NCBI GenBank assembly: GCA_964437365.1
Contig: CAYTGM010000014.1
Coordinates: 1 to 64,000 of the forward strand
Source of the DNA: CAYTGM01 sp964437365
Lineage (GTDB): Bacteria > Sumerlaeota > Sumerlaeia > SLMS01
DNA length: 64,000 nucleotides
Direction: 5' to 3'
Shown here: positions 52,238 to 60,830 of the stretch, one piece after another
Layout of the letters: each line of letters begins with the position of its first letter
Numbering within the stretch: the first letter of the stretch is position 1
Notes under the pieces: generated by a model
Seen by the model: the letters and a program-made list of their open reading frames with translations, nothing else
What the model was told of the DNA's origin: nothing
Database searches by the model: none
Position numbers and translations under genes: made by a program

Positions 52238-53443
52238 GTGAAAGACAGGAAAATGCCACGGTCAGCAAGAATCACTCATGTGCTTGGTTTCTGTATCTTA
52301 TTCAGAGCAGCGCCTCTGGGAGCAATCATCATCATGCCACCTCCTCTGCCAGATCTCTTCTACGGTTTTACAGAGGATGAACAGGGGTGGAGTTATAAGA
52401 CTGTGCAACCGGCCTTTTCTGCGCCAGAAGGATCATGGAGCGGCAACGGATTGAAAATTCAGGCAACTGACAATGTGAATAATTTCGGAGTCTGGGAGTC
52501 GCCTCTTCTTGAAGTTATTCCTGAGGCACGTCAGGATTTGGGTGAAAGAGGAGGGGCCTCTGGAATTGTATATGCCATCGAGCCTATCATGACCACCTCT
52601 GTTCAGTCTTCTTCACAGGTTCCGAACTTTCGAATCAGAGCGTTCCTCGAGAATTTCAATATAACGTCAGTCATGAGTGTAGAGTCCGTTGGACCCGCAA
52701 ACTTCACTGTCAATCCCGCGAGTCGCCTCCGTGGTTCGCCTCTAAAGAGTTATATACACTATTTTCATGCACCTGGGAACGAAGACTTTATTACAGCGTT
52801 TGATCTGCTGAACTTTGGCGGTGCTGACTCCAGTAACGGCAGTCTCATCCTTGAAGCAATTTCCTTTAACCTGAGAGATGCAGAACCTTCGTTCAATACT
52901 CTTGCGGATCTTGATTGTTCCATTCCCTTCGATCAAAGTTTCTTTTCAGAATTTACTATCCCCGGCGTTGCACAACCGCAACTTTCGAAGGATGGTTCAG
53001 GCCTTACCATGTCAGGCTCGTACCCTGTTCTACCTCGAGGTGAAGCCCCTCCCTGGATTGTTGGAGGGTTTGAAATGACTTTTCCGCAACCCATTGAAGC
53101 AGATAAGACCTATCGAGTGACGGCTACTGTATCATCAGATGCTGATGTGGATCCTAACGATGAAGTTCCTACATTCAGGATTAGAGTCAATGACAGCTCT
53201 TTTCAGGGAAGCTGGTACCTGAATATAGATTCGACACAAAGTGAGAAGTATATATCCTTTGGAGACATCCCAAAGGAGTATCAGCTTTACTTTCAACCAG
53301 GTCCCGATCTCGCCGGAAATAATATCATCTTTACCATCGATTATCTTTGGGTGAATGGTGATGGAAGAGACCGAACTGTGGATCTCACACTGCGTGAAGT
53401 TAAACTGGATACTGTGACACTTGTTCGACCCAATGTGCGGTGA
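52238..53443 (+). CDS. Two-lobed secreted protein, paralogue 5 of 6
   Basis: 401 residues from a GTG start. The N-terminus (ARITHVLGFCILFRAAPLGAI) is a signal peptide. Lobe 1: YGFTEDEQGWSYK, FGVWESPLLEVIPE, PNFRIRAFLENFNITSVMSVES, FDLLNFGGADSSNGSLILEAISFN, where the final DYL pattern is lost. Lobe 2: WIVGGFEMTFPQPIEA, PTFRIRVNDSSFQGSWYLNIDS, FTIDYLWVNGDGRD. An ATG five codons later is an alternative start. More diverged, particularly in lobe 1. Confidence 0.78.
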   Translation: MKDRKMPRSARITHVLGFCILFRAAPLGAIIIMPPPLPDLFYGFTEDEQGWSYKTVQPAFSAPEGSWSGNGLKIQATDNVNNFGVWESPLLEVIPEARQDLGERGGASGIVYAIEPIMTTSVQSSSQVPNFRIRAFLENFNITSVMSVESVGPANFTVNPASRLRGSPLKSYIHYFHAPGNEDFITAFDLLNFGGADSSNGSLILEAISFNLRDAEPSFNTLADLDCSIPFDQSFFSEFTIPGVAQPQLSKDGSGLTMSGSYPVLPRGEAPPWIVGGFEMTFPQPIEADKTYRVTATVSSDADVDPNDEVPTFRIRVNDSSFQGSWYLNIDSTQSEKYISFGDIPKEYQLYFQPGPDLAGNNIIFTIDYLWVNGDGRDRTVDLTLREVKLDTVTLVRPNVR

Positions 53444-53480
53444 ATAACTAGAGGTTTTAAATTCAATTCGGAGAAAACCG

Positions 53481-54689
53481 ATGAAGAAACAAATGACCCT
53501 TCTTGCAGGACTCATCTTATCTACACTGACCGGACACCTGCATGCAGATGATAAAGGTGTACTGATACCCCCTTTCGAATATACATTCGATGATAATCCG
53601 CAAGGATGGGCCTATACTGGCGGTCCTGGACCATTTTCTGCACCTACGGGAAACCGTTTCAAAGGTGCCATCTATATGGTTGCGACAGACAACGTGAATA
53701 ATTTCGGATTCTGGGAGTCCCCGAATACAATCATTCCCGTGTCCAGTGGAGGCGGCGAAGTCAAAGGCTCTTTCCCGAATAACTTCCTGATCAAATGGAC
53801 CATGGGTTCAAGCGCAGCTTCACAGATTACAAACCCTTCCTTTCGTCTGAGAACGTTCCGTCAGGACTTTTCAGAAGCAACGGTGGCAACCGTTGAATCT
53901 ACCGGTGATGGAACCTATTCGCCTTCCCCTGATCCAATCATGTTGAGAGGAGGAGGCCCCGTTTTCGAGGTGAAGGAATACTATCAGTATATGCGTCTGG
54001 CCGATGGCGGAAACCAGCTTAAGTTTGCCTTCGATATGCTCAACTTTGGCGGGTTTGATGACCCAACAGGCCAATTGACCCTCTACGATGTCACGGTACA
54101 GAAAGAACTAGCGAATGCCTTTGTCGTCGATCAGAACTATGGAACCTTTGACCTGACCTCAGACTCGGGTGGTTTTTCTGCCTACTTGCCACTCATTGGG
54201 GCGGAACCTCAACTCACCGCAGATGCCAGCGGTTTGAGCGTACAGGGTCAGGCGCTAGGAAGAGGCGGGGGACCACAACCGACATTTCTTTTCGGCGGTT
54301 GGGAATGGGCCAGCGATATTCCCCTCAACTCTGACAAACTCTATCAGCTCAGATTCACTGTCGCGTCCAATATAGACCTTAGTGAACGGCTGGATCTTCC
54401 CACCATGAGATTTCGCGTTAATGACCGCGATTCCTTCCAGGCAGCATGGTACCTCAATATCGATTCGACCAGCACAGCGGCCGCTGCTCCCGGACTGCCT
54501 TCAACCGGGTTCCCGGTGACTTATGAACTCTATTTCATTCCCAACCAGGAAATTAATGGTAACAACATGACGATCACCTTCGACTATCTCTGGGTGGTTG
54601 GAGACGGCAATAGTCGTTTCATCAAGGTATCGCTACAAGAGCTGTCTGTACGTCGATTTGAGTATAATCTCACACCACCGGTTCCGTAA
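53481..54689 (+). CDS. Two-lobed secreted protein, paralogue 6 of 6
   Basis: 402 residues; the most diverged copy. Signal peptide ends near GHLHAD (residue 22). Lobe 1: YTFDDNPQGWAYT, FGFWESPNTIIPV, PSFRLRTFRQDFSEATVATVES, FDMLNFGGFDDPTGQLTLYDVTV. Lobe 2: FLFGGWEWASDIPLN, PTMRFRVNDRDSFQAAWYLNIDS (one extra residue), FDYLWVVGDGNS. CGGAG lies about 10 bases before the ATG. It ends convergent with the metallohydrolase gene, 29 bases apart. Confidence 0.78.
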   Translation: MKKQMTLLAGLILSTLTGHLHADDKGVLIPPFEYTFDDNPQGWAYTGGPGPFSAPTGNRFKGAIYMVATDNVNNFGFWESPNTIIPVSSGGGEVKGSFPNNFLIKWTMGSSAASQITNPSFRLRTFRQDFSEATVATVESTGDGTYSPSPDPIMLRGGGPVFEVKEYYQYMRLADGGNQLKFAFDMLNFGGFDDPTGQLTLYDVTVQKELANAFVVDQNYGTFDLTSDSGGFSAYLPLIGAEPQLTADASGLSVQGQALGRGGGPQPTFLFGGWEWASDIPLNSDKLYQLRFTVASNIDLSERLDLPTMRFRVNDRDSFQAAWYLNIDSTSTAAAAPGLPSTGFPVTYELYFIPNQEINGNNMTITFDYLWVVGDGNSRFIKVSLQELSVRRFEYNLTPPVP

Positions 54690-54718
54690 TGTTACGCCTG
54701 GAATATGACGAGAATAAA

Positions 54719-56947
54719 TCATTTGTTCTGCTCTTTAAACTCATCTTCCAGGCTATCAAGAATACTTCGAACGATCTTGAAGCGTTCTCTCAAGGCCTGT
54801 TCATTCTCGGCGAATTGAACGGTGTGCTGGTCTTCGGGATGAACATAACCCGATTTACTGATCGCAACACATTGTTCTAGGATCGCCTCGATTTCATCAA
54901 CAGTCTCCCGACGGTCTTGAATCAGTTCTTCAACACGCTCGCGATTCCACGAACGGGAACCATCGACACTGATATAGACAGGTGTCGTATGAGCCAGAGA
55001 ACCATCCTCTCCTTCAGCACGTAAGGCAATCCAGCAGCCGTCCCCGCTGGGGACTTCCTTTTCAAATGTCAGTTCTGTTTGATCGTCGCTCTCTGGGATC
55101 ATTTCATGAATTGTTTGTCCAAACTTGATGAGTTCTAATTTAACGGGACGTGAATGATCTTTCAAACCTGCCACTTTTGCTTCTACCGTAAGGTCCTCTT
55201 GTTTTTCCAATTCTATATACGAACCTGGCAGTTCCCCATTGACCGTAAATTCCAGCATTGGACCCGTAGAAACAAACGTATGTCCTTTCTTAAAGGACTC
55301 AAACCAGTCATCAGCAGTCCATTCCTTTTCGTCTATATAAACGTATGTTCTAACATCTCCGAGTGATGAGGAATAAGGAACATCGCTTCCGGCAGCTGCA
55401 GTGAGAGAGAACCCAAGGTCGAGAAAATCATAATAGTGCTCTGTACCGATCTGGCGGAATTGCATAATCTCTGCGAAGTCGGCTTTGCCACGCAGCAAAG
55501 TCATGGTCATGTCACGATGAACATCGAACATCGGGGTCGCAAGATGAGCATAGCCGTATAGACCTCCGGACTCATGAGCAGCATCGGCCGCCAGATCGTT
55601 CAAGACATACTTTGAGGCATCACGCACCTCCCAGCCCAGGTTTAACATAATCGCATGGCCAAGCAGATACCTCGGGCCTTCCTGTCCTGGCACCAGCACA
55701 TAGTCGCCGTCGCGGTAACGCGCTTCTTTGCCAAATGCAACTTGTTGATAATAGACCCGATCAATATCTCCCATTTGAAGCAGGTTAGAGACATGGACAT
55801 CTGCAGCCTTGGCCCACACCATGATCTGGCGCGCATCGGTACTGTTCATCAGTTGTGAATGAACGTGTATATCGCCTGAAATCCAGCCTTTTTCTGGCAT
55901 ATTGATCCAGCGTTGCATGTTGACTGCGAGAGATGTTGTTTCTCCTTCTTCGATAGAGAACATCGTATCTATAGGGATGTATTCAATACCTTTGCGAATC
56001 TGAAGGTGATAGTTGCCGGGGGGTAAGGACATGTCAAACCCCTCAGGTACAATCCAGTGATGACCGATCAAAGGTCCCGGAATATTAGCGTAGTGAGGTC
56101 CTTCAGGTTGCAGGTCAACGTGCGCAACCGAGGGGTCCTGTTGTTCGGTGAAGTCCATATGGTTTGGTGGACCAATAATCAAAGGTGTCCCTGCGATAAT
56201 CATACGAATTCCAACAGGTGTTGCCTCTCCTGCTTCGTCTAGAATCTCCAGTTTAAGACGTCCTGGTTCCGGAGCACGAAACTCAATGGACGCAGGCATT
56301 TTCGTGCTGTCTCCGATCGGCACGAAATTAATATCATGGCGGTTTGTGCCGTAGGGAATGGAAGTGAAATGAATATAGACAAACGATCGACCCGGGTGCG
56401 GAAAGTTATAGGCACGTTCGTAGGTACTCGGCGCCTGGAGATCCATGTCGTGTTCCTGGATAATAAAGTTCCGTTGGGGTCCTTCTCCGGCATTAAGATA
56501 GAGAAGCGCCAGGCTTTCCCGATTCTTGACTTCCCGGACACGCGAGTTAAGTGGCTCTGCATTCTCTCCTGAAACATCGAATTGAATCGTGATAGACAAG
56601 GTTTTGAGATACTCTTCAAAATCAGAGCGAACCTTTTCCAGTTCAGCTACTTTCTCATCAAGGTCTTTTTCCGATGTTTTTGCTTCCTGAAGGGCATTGT
56701 ATATCTGAACAATTCGGTTTCGCTCTTCCTCGGTAAGCTCATGAGGGAAGCGAAGGCGAAGTTCATCGAGAATCTTCTCCGCATCTTGTGGGAAGGCCGC
56801 GCTCAGTTTTGGATCGGGTGGTTGGGGGAGGGGTGGCTGTCCTCCTGCGGCATGAGCAAAGAGTATCGATGGAGCGGCTAGAAGAAACAGGGCTGCGCCA
56901 TAGAGGAAGATCGTGCGCATTGTGCTGGTGTGCTGTGTTTGATTCAT
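54719..56947 (-). CDS. CehA/McbA-type PHP-family metallohydrolase, exported
   Basis: About 742 residues. Signal peptide (FLYGAALFLLAAPSILFAHA). A helical stretch (about 40-100) and a beta-rich region (about 100-350) precede the PHP domain. The domain starts at GWISGDIHVHSQLMNSTDARQIMVWAKAADVHVSNLLQMGD and includes YGYAHLATPMFD, AAAGSDVPYSSSLGDVRTYV and GHTFVSTGPMLEFTV. The DIHVHS metal site and the late GSD match CehA/McbA-like hydrolases; these often cleave phosphoesters or carbamates, though function in secreted homologues is unknown. The start at 56947 has GGGAG upstream; an ATG ten codons earlier is an alternative. A C-terminal coiled helix follows the domain. Confidence 0.82.
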   Translation of the reverse strand: MNQTQHTSTMRTIFLYGAALFLLAAPSILFAHAAGGQPPLPQPPDPKLSAAFPQDAEKILDELRLRFPHELTEEERNRIVQIYNALQEAKTSEKDLDEKVAELEKVRSDFEEYLKTLSITIQFDVSGENAEPLNSRVREVKNRESLALLYLNAGEGPQRNFIIQEHDMDLQAPSTYERAYNFPHPGRSFVYIHFTSIPYGTNRHDINFVPIGDSTKMPASIEFRAPEPGRLKLEILDEAGEATPVGIRMIIAGTPLIIGPPNHMDFTEQQDPSVAHVDLQPEGPHYANIPGPLIGHHWIVPEGFDMSLPPGNYHLQIRKGIEYIPIDTMFSIEEGETTSLAVNMQRWINMPEKGWISGDIHVHSQLMNSTDARQIMVWAKAADVHVSNLLQMGDIDRVYYQQVAFGKEARYRDGDYVLVPGQEGPRYLLGHAIMLNLGWEVRDASKYVLNDLAADAAHESGGLYGYAHLATPMFDVHRDMTMTLLRGKADFAEIMQFRQIGTEHYYDFLDLGFSLTAAAGSDVPYSSSLGDVRTYVYIDEKEWTADDWFESFKKGHTFVSTGPMLEFTVNGELPGSYIELEKQEDLTVEAKVAGLKDHSRPVKLELIKFGQTIHEMIPESDDQTELTFEKEVPSGDGCWIALRAEGEDGSLAHTTPVYISVDGSRSWNRERVEELIQDRRETVDEIEAILEQCVAISKSGYVHPEDQHTVQFAENEQALRERFKIVRSILDSLEDEFKEQNK

Positions 56948-57473
56948 CTTTAGGAATAATCTCCCGGTAGTTATCATGTAGTGTAATAGTTCAGGTTAAA
57001 GGATTATTTCCAACTTTATTAGACCTGAAGGCTTGAAGTGAGCAAGGGCAATCAGGTCATGGGTTCGACCCGCATCCTGGCTTTACTAGGGACGATGCCG
57101 GAGCGATGTCGGAGCGATCCAGGAGCGATGGGCATCGGACCTAGATTGGTCCAGCATCGCCGCGCCATCCCTCCTATCGCTCTCAGGGCCCTGTGTATGA
57201 TCACCCTGGATCGCAGAGAGAAACCATTGAAACAGTTGGGGAGGTGTAGGAGGCCTCACGACCTCAGGTTAGAACACTGGGGCCTGCGGAAAGGCCCGGC
57301 TTCGCTCGAGAATGCGTTTATCTTTTCCAGCATTTCTACCTATTGCAACTACGACCACAGACTCTTGATTTACTCGTTGACCTCTGTACTCATGCCGATG
57401 ATTCTATGTTGATGAATTCACTTATTGTTCTTGTCCGAAAATCACCGCTCAGAGGTCTGCCATCCGCAGTCAA
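56948..57473. other. Non-coding spacer with degenerate repeats
   Basis: About 525 bases without a clear gene. It includes three copies of GGAGCGAT (57101-57137 area), a tRNA 3'-half-like segment (57054-57082), and a decayed GTTGAAAC palindrome near 57223. Confidence 0.5.
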
Positions 57474-57752
57474 ATGTTTAGGGATTTCGAGAGTTTACAA
57501 GTTACTTTGCTTTCCGCAAAGAATCAGGACCGCTCACAGATATACCTTCAGGATCGAGAGTATTCTGTTCACCGTCTCGAAGGAGCTACATTTATCACGC
57601 GCACTTATAGTCTGATGTCGGCTCCTGATAGACCTGGAGATCTCGAATTTGAACGCCAACTTGACTCTAAACTTGGGAGCGCAGAGAAAGCTTATCTGGA
57701 GGAAACAACTTTGTTCGGGTACCAGATGACGGTCAGGGTGAACAGACTATAA
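57474..57752 (+). CDS. Short unrecognised ORF, possibly a C-terminal remnant
   Basis: 92 residues from the ATG; the frame is open about 24 codons further upstream, to a stop at 57399. The text (EGATFITRTYSLMSAPDRPGDLEFERQLD, KAYLEETTLFGYQMTVRVNRL) looks protein-like and ends normally, but the ATG has no ribosome site, so this may be the surviving end of a larger gene. No family recognised. Confidence 0.35.
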   Translation: MFRDFESLQVTLLSAKNQDRSQIYLQDREYSVHRLEGATFITRTYSLMSAPDRPGDLEFERQLDSKLGSAEKAYLEETTLFGYQMTVRVNRL

Positions 57753-57818
57753 ATGAAACGCTGTGCGATATTCAAGAGAACCTCAGCCAATTTTGACAGA
57801 GAGTGATTTCGAACGAAA

Positions 57819-58283
57819 ATGGTTCATAGGGACGAAGAAAATGATGACGCAATTCTCGACGAACAAGTCGTTCATGCCTTCCGTCGAAAGTACCCAGAGG
57901 TATTTGAATATAGAGCCGAGAACTCAATACTCACGAAGTTTTGGGGCAGGTACCTCGAAGATCTTTTGATCTTCATGTTGGGGTACTCTCTTCATGAAGT
58001 ATACACAGATGAAGAGAAGAGAATTTTGAAAAGTTTGATTCAACAGCCTCGAGTTTTAGCGGAAAGTGTGAATGTACCAGAAGAAATAAGGGTCAGGGCA
58101 GGTGAATTCTTCTACGATCATGAAGGCTGGATGTGTGACTTACTGCGCCATGCTACGCGTTGGACGGTCCCCGATGAGGAGCTCTTCGAAGATTATCTTG
58201 AGGAAGAGGTTATACATTACATTCGTATCGTTCTGATGGAGTTGTCAGAAGGCGGCATGAAGGAATTTCCTACTAATGAATAA
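57819..58283 (+). CDS. Hypothetical protein, unrecognised
   Basis: 154 residues, acidic and helical: DEQVVHAFRRKYPEVFEYRAENSILTKFWGRYLEDLLIFMLG, then LIQQPRVLAESVNVPEEIRVRAGEFFYDHEGWMCDLLRHAT. No signal peptide and no metal or catalytic motif. The ATG has a weak upstream site. The next gene starts 15 bases after its stop, suggesting one transcript. The size and acidity would fit an immunity protein or a small cytoplasmic partner, but this is speculation. Confidence 0.55.
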   Translation: MVHRDEENDDAILDEQVVHAFRRKYPEVFEYRAENSILTKFWGRYLEDLLIFMLGYSLHEVYTDEEKRILKSLIQQPRVLAESVNVPEEIRVRAGEFFYDHEGWMCDLLRHATRWTVPDEELFEDYLEEEVIHYIRIVLMELSEGGMKEFPTNE

Positions 58284-58298
58284 CGTTAGTAGTTCAGA

Positions 58299-58940
58299 AT
58301 GGGAAACACCGTACTTAACAGAAGAGGCCCATTACGTACACAGAAAGAGGGGGTTGAACTTGAAATGAACTGGCCAAAGGGGTTGTCGGTAAGAATTAAG
58401 AATGAAGGATTTCAAAAGGGGATAGATTATCTGAACGAACTGCTACCTGAAAAGAGCGAAGCCGAGCGACTGGATATACTGCTGACGCGTGTTCAGGTAA
58501 GAGGCGCTCAGTGTCTGGCGGAGCTAGAGAATGGGCAAGGTTCATTTGAATTACTCAAATCTGATGCAATAGTCCTAATAGATGAAGCAAGAACTCAATC
58601 TGAACGTGCAGCTGTACCAATTTCATGTGTAACACTTCTCCGCGCCTCCATTCACATAGCGGAGCTTGAATCCGTCAGCTATGCTTATAGAGTTTCCAGA
58701 GAGCTTGAAGAAAGTGGACTTGAGTCAGTCAGCGATTTTGACAACTCACTATATACGGAAGCAATCAACGGTTTCTACTTTTGGTTGTGTATCGCGTCGC
58801 TTGTTCTCAAAGAGTATAACCTGGCATTGGAATATTGTAACAGGGTTGATGACGAGTTTTGGCATAGAGATAAGGTTTTTCTGGAGCTTGTTAACGGATT
58901 CCCTGATGCTGAAATTCCGGAGGAAATTATGAAGCGGTAG
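58299..58940 (+). CDS. Hypothetical helical protein, TPR-like
   Basis: 213 residues; a Met at codon 23 (58365) is an alternative start. Helical pairs such as GFQKGIDYLNELLPEKSEAERLDILLTRVQVRGAQCLAELENGQGSFELL and GFYFWLCIASLVLKEYNLALEYCNRVD have TPR-like spacing. No signal peptide. Probably expressed with the preceding gene. Function unknown. Confidence 0.5.
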   Translation: MGNTVLNRRGPLRTQKEGVELEMNWPKGLSVRIKNEGFQKGIDYLNELLPEKSEAERLDILLTRVQVRGAQCLAELENGQGSFELLKSDAIVLIDEARTQSERAAVPISCVTLLRASIHIAELESVSYAYRVSRELEESGLESVSDFDNSLYTEAINGFYFWLCIASLVLKEYNLALEYCNRVDDEFWHRDKVFLELVNGFPDAEIPEEIMKR

Positions 58941-59327
58941 TCCACGCTCAGCTGCATCCTGTCACCCCTCTTTTGAAAGTTGGAATGTGGTATCCCCTAA
59001 CGTCGCCGATCTCTCTTTGGACTGCGGCGGCCTTGACGCCGCTTTAAGTTTCGAGGCCCTGACTCGAAGCAGGCCTAAGACCTGGAAAACACTGAGTGGA
59101 ATAATTGCATGGATAGATGAATTCTGGTTCCAGTAGAAGAAAAATGAATAGACCAGGCAACACTTTGAGATTCCGCCGGGACCAAAAACGATTGGACTTG
59201 ATGAATAGATTGGTTGTCGAGCCGCCAGGACCGGCTCGAGTGAAGGCTGCGTCAAGGCCGCCGAAGTCCAAAATCTCCAGTTTGGGGACAGCCTCGGGAG
59301 ATCAGAGATCCCAGGGGGCAATTTAAT
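58941..59327. other. Intergenic region with an inverted REP-like pair
   Basis: About 390 bases. The 24-base element at 59016-59039 (TTTGGACTGCGG-start, CTTGACGC-end) is present as its reverse complement at 59249-59272 with one mismatch. The element itself holds a GCGGCG/CGCCGC hairpin. The bases in between show no clear gene. Confidence 0.7.
59016..59272. repeat. Inverted pair of REP-like elements
   Basis: Arms at 59016-59039 and 59249-59272, 24 bases, one mismatch, separated by 209 bases. The TTTGGACTGCGGC-type sequence resembles REP repeats often seen between genes in Verrucomicrobia-like bacteria (recollection, not searched). Confidence 0.75.
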
Positions 59328-60695
59328 TCAGCCTTGTGTTTCTTCTACTCCATCAAACTCAGGGTCCCGTACTTTCTTCTTCCCAGGGTGAAGTTCACGG
59401 TGAAAGCCCAGCTGTACATGATCGCGCTTCAGGAAAAGGTCAAGCGTCCAGTCAGCGGCTATACGAATCTTCCTCGCCAGTGTAGGCATTTTCATTAGGT
59501 AGACGGTTCGCCACATAAACCAGGCTGGGAAACCAGAGATGCGAACTCCGAGAATTTGCGCCACTGCTTTGTGGTTCCCCAAGGGACAAAGAGATCCATA
59601 GTCCATGAGAAGGATCGGTTTAGGATCTTTTCCGTCGATCACTTTCAGAATATTTTTTGCGACCCGCGGCCCGAGGCGCACGGCAGATTGCGCGGTGGGT
59701 GGGTAAGCCGTTCCGTCGGGCGATGGGTTAACAGCGGTGTCACCAACCGCCCAGACGTTTTCTTCGCCCTCAACACGTCCTTCCTGGTCGCAAATGATAT
59801 ATCCACGCTTGTCTTTCTTCAGATCCATTCCCAGTGAAATGGGATTCTGGGCAATCCCCGCGCACCAGACGACTGTATGGGTATCAAGCTCTCCGCCTTT
59901 TTCAAGGACAGCGGTGTCTGGTCTGATCGCAGCAACGCCGTTCTCCAGCATCACGTTGATTCCACTCTCCTCCATCTTCTGACGAGCGTAATCAGCCAGG
60001 TCGGCGTCTATATTCATCAGGAGTCTGTCCTTGTGCTCTACAAGAGTTACCTGAACATCATTTTCTGAGAGGTTTCTGTATTTACAGGTCGCTTCTCTCA
60101 TGAACTCGTTGAATTCACCCGCGACCTCAACGCCGCTGTAGCTACCGCCTACGACAACAAAATGCAACAGGGCGCGTTTCTTTTTTTCGTCACGTGTTAC
60201 GTTGGCGAGCTCGAGTAGCTGTATAGCACGGTCACGGAGACTTACAGCGTCCTCCAGCGTTTTAACCGGATGACCATACTCTTCCAATCCTGGGATGTCG
60301 GGTAAATATGTGGTCGATCCCATGGCAAGTACCAGGTGGTCGTAATCAATGGTTCGCTGCTTCTCTTCACCAATCATTTGATAATGAACAATGCGCTGAG
60401 CTTTGTTGACCCGAAGCGCACGAGCCATGCGAAAGCGTACCTTGCGATTGAGAAACTGACGGATTGGTACAATCACATGGCGAGGCTCCAGGTTTCCGAC
60501 ACCGGCCTCCACAAGGAGAGGATAGAAGATAAAGTAGTTGTTCTCATCAATAACGAGAATATCAAGATTCTTCTTTTTTGCTTTCTTTTGGAGCGTTGCG
60601 GCACAATAGGCGCCGGCAAAACCGGACCCAAGGACGATAATCCGCGTGGTATCAGAAGTCTTTACTGATGCCGAGGAGATTCTGCTGTCTGCCAT
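59328..60695 (-). CDS. ndh: Type II NADH:quinone oxidoreductase
   Basis: 455 residues. FAD-binding GSGFAGAYCAATLQKK near the N-terminus, NYFIFYPLLVEAGVGNLEPRHVIVPIR (a hallmark of NDH-2), LVLAMGSTT, second nucleotide site VVGGSYSGVEVAGEF, and NVWAVGDTAV with ARVAKNILK-like following residues. It passes electrons from NADH to quinone without pumping protons, as a peripheral inner-membrane enzyme. The C-terminal part (AWFMWRTVYLMKMPTLARKIRIAADWTLDLFLKRD) is the usual membrane-associating tail. A ferredoxin or sulfide-quinone reductase role is less likely. Confidence 0.88.
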   Translation of the reverse strand: MADSRISSASVKTSDTTRIIVLGSGFAGAYCAATLQKKAKKKNLDILVIDENNYFIFYPLLVEAGVGNLEPRHVIVPIRQFLNRKVRFRMARALRVNKAQRIVHYQMIGEEKQRTIDYDHLVLAMGSTTYLPDIPGLEEYGHPVKTLEDAVSLRDRAIQLLELANVTRDEKKKRALLHFVVVGGSYSGVEVAGEFNEFMREATCKYRNLSENDVQVTLVEHKDRLLMNIDADLADYARQKMEESGINVMLENGVAAIRPDTAVLEKGGELDTHTVVWCAGIAQNPISLGMDLKKDKRGYIICDQEGRVEGEENVWAVGDTAVNPSPDGTAYPPTAQSAVRLGPRVAKNILKVIDGKDPKPILLMDYGSLCPLGNHKAVAQILGVRISGFPAWFMWRTVYLMKMPTLARKIRIAADWTLDLFLKRDHVQLGFHRELHPGKKKVRDPEFDGVEETQG

Positions 60696-60830
60696 AAATG
60701 GAGCTCCCTGTCACAAGATGATCTACTCTAGAGCGTGAGCAGGGATCAGTCCAGTGAAGAATCGAGGCTTTTTACACGAGGCTGAATGAGTCGAAAGTAT
60801 ATTTGCGTATATATGATGGAGCTTCCAGCT

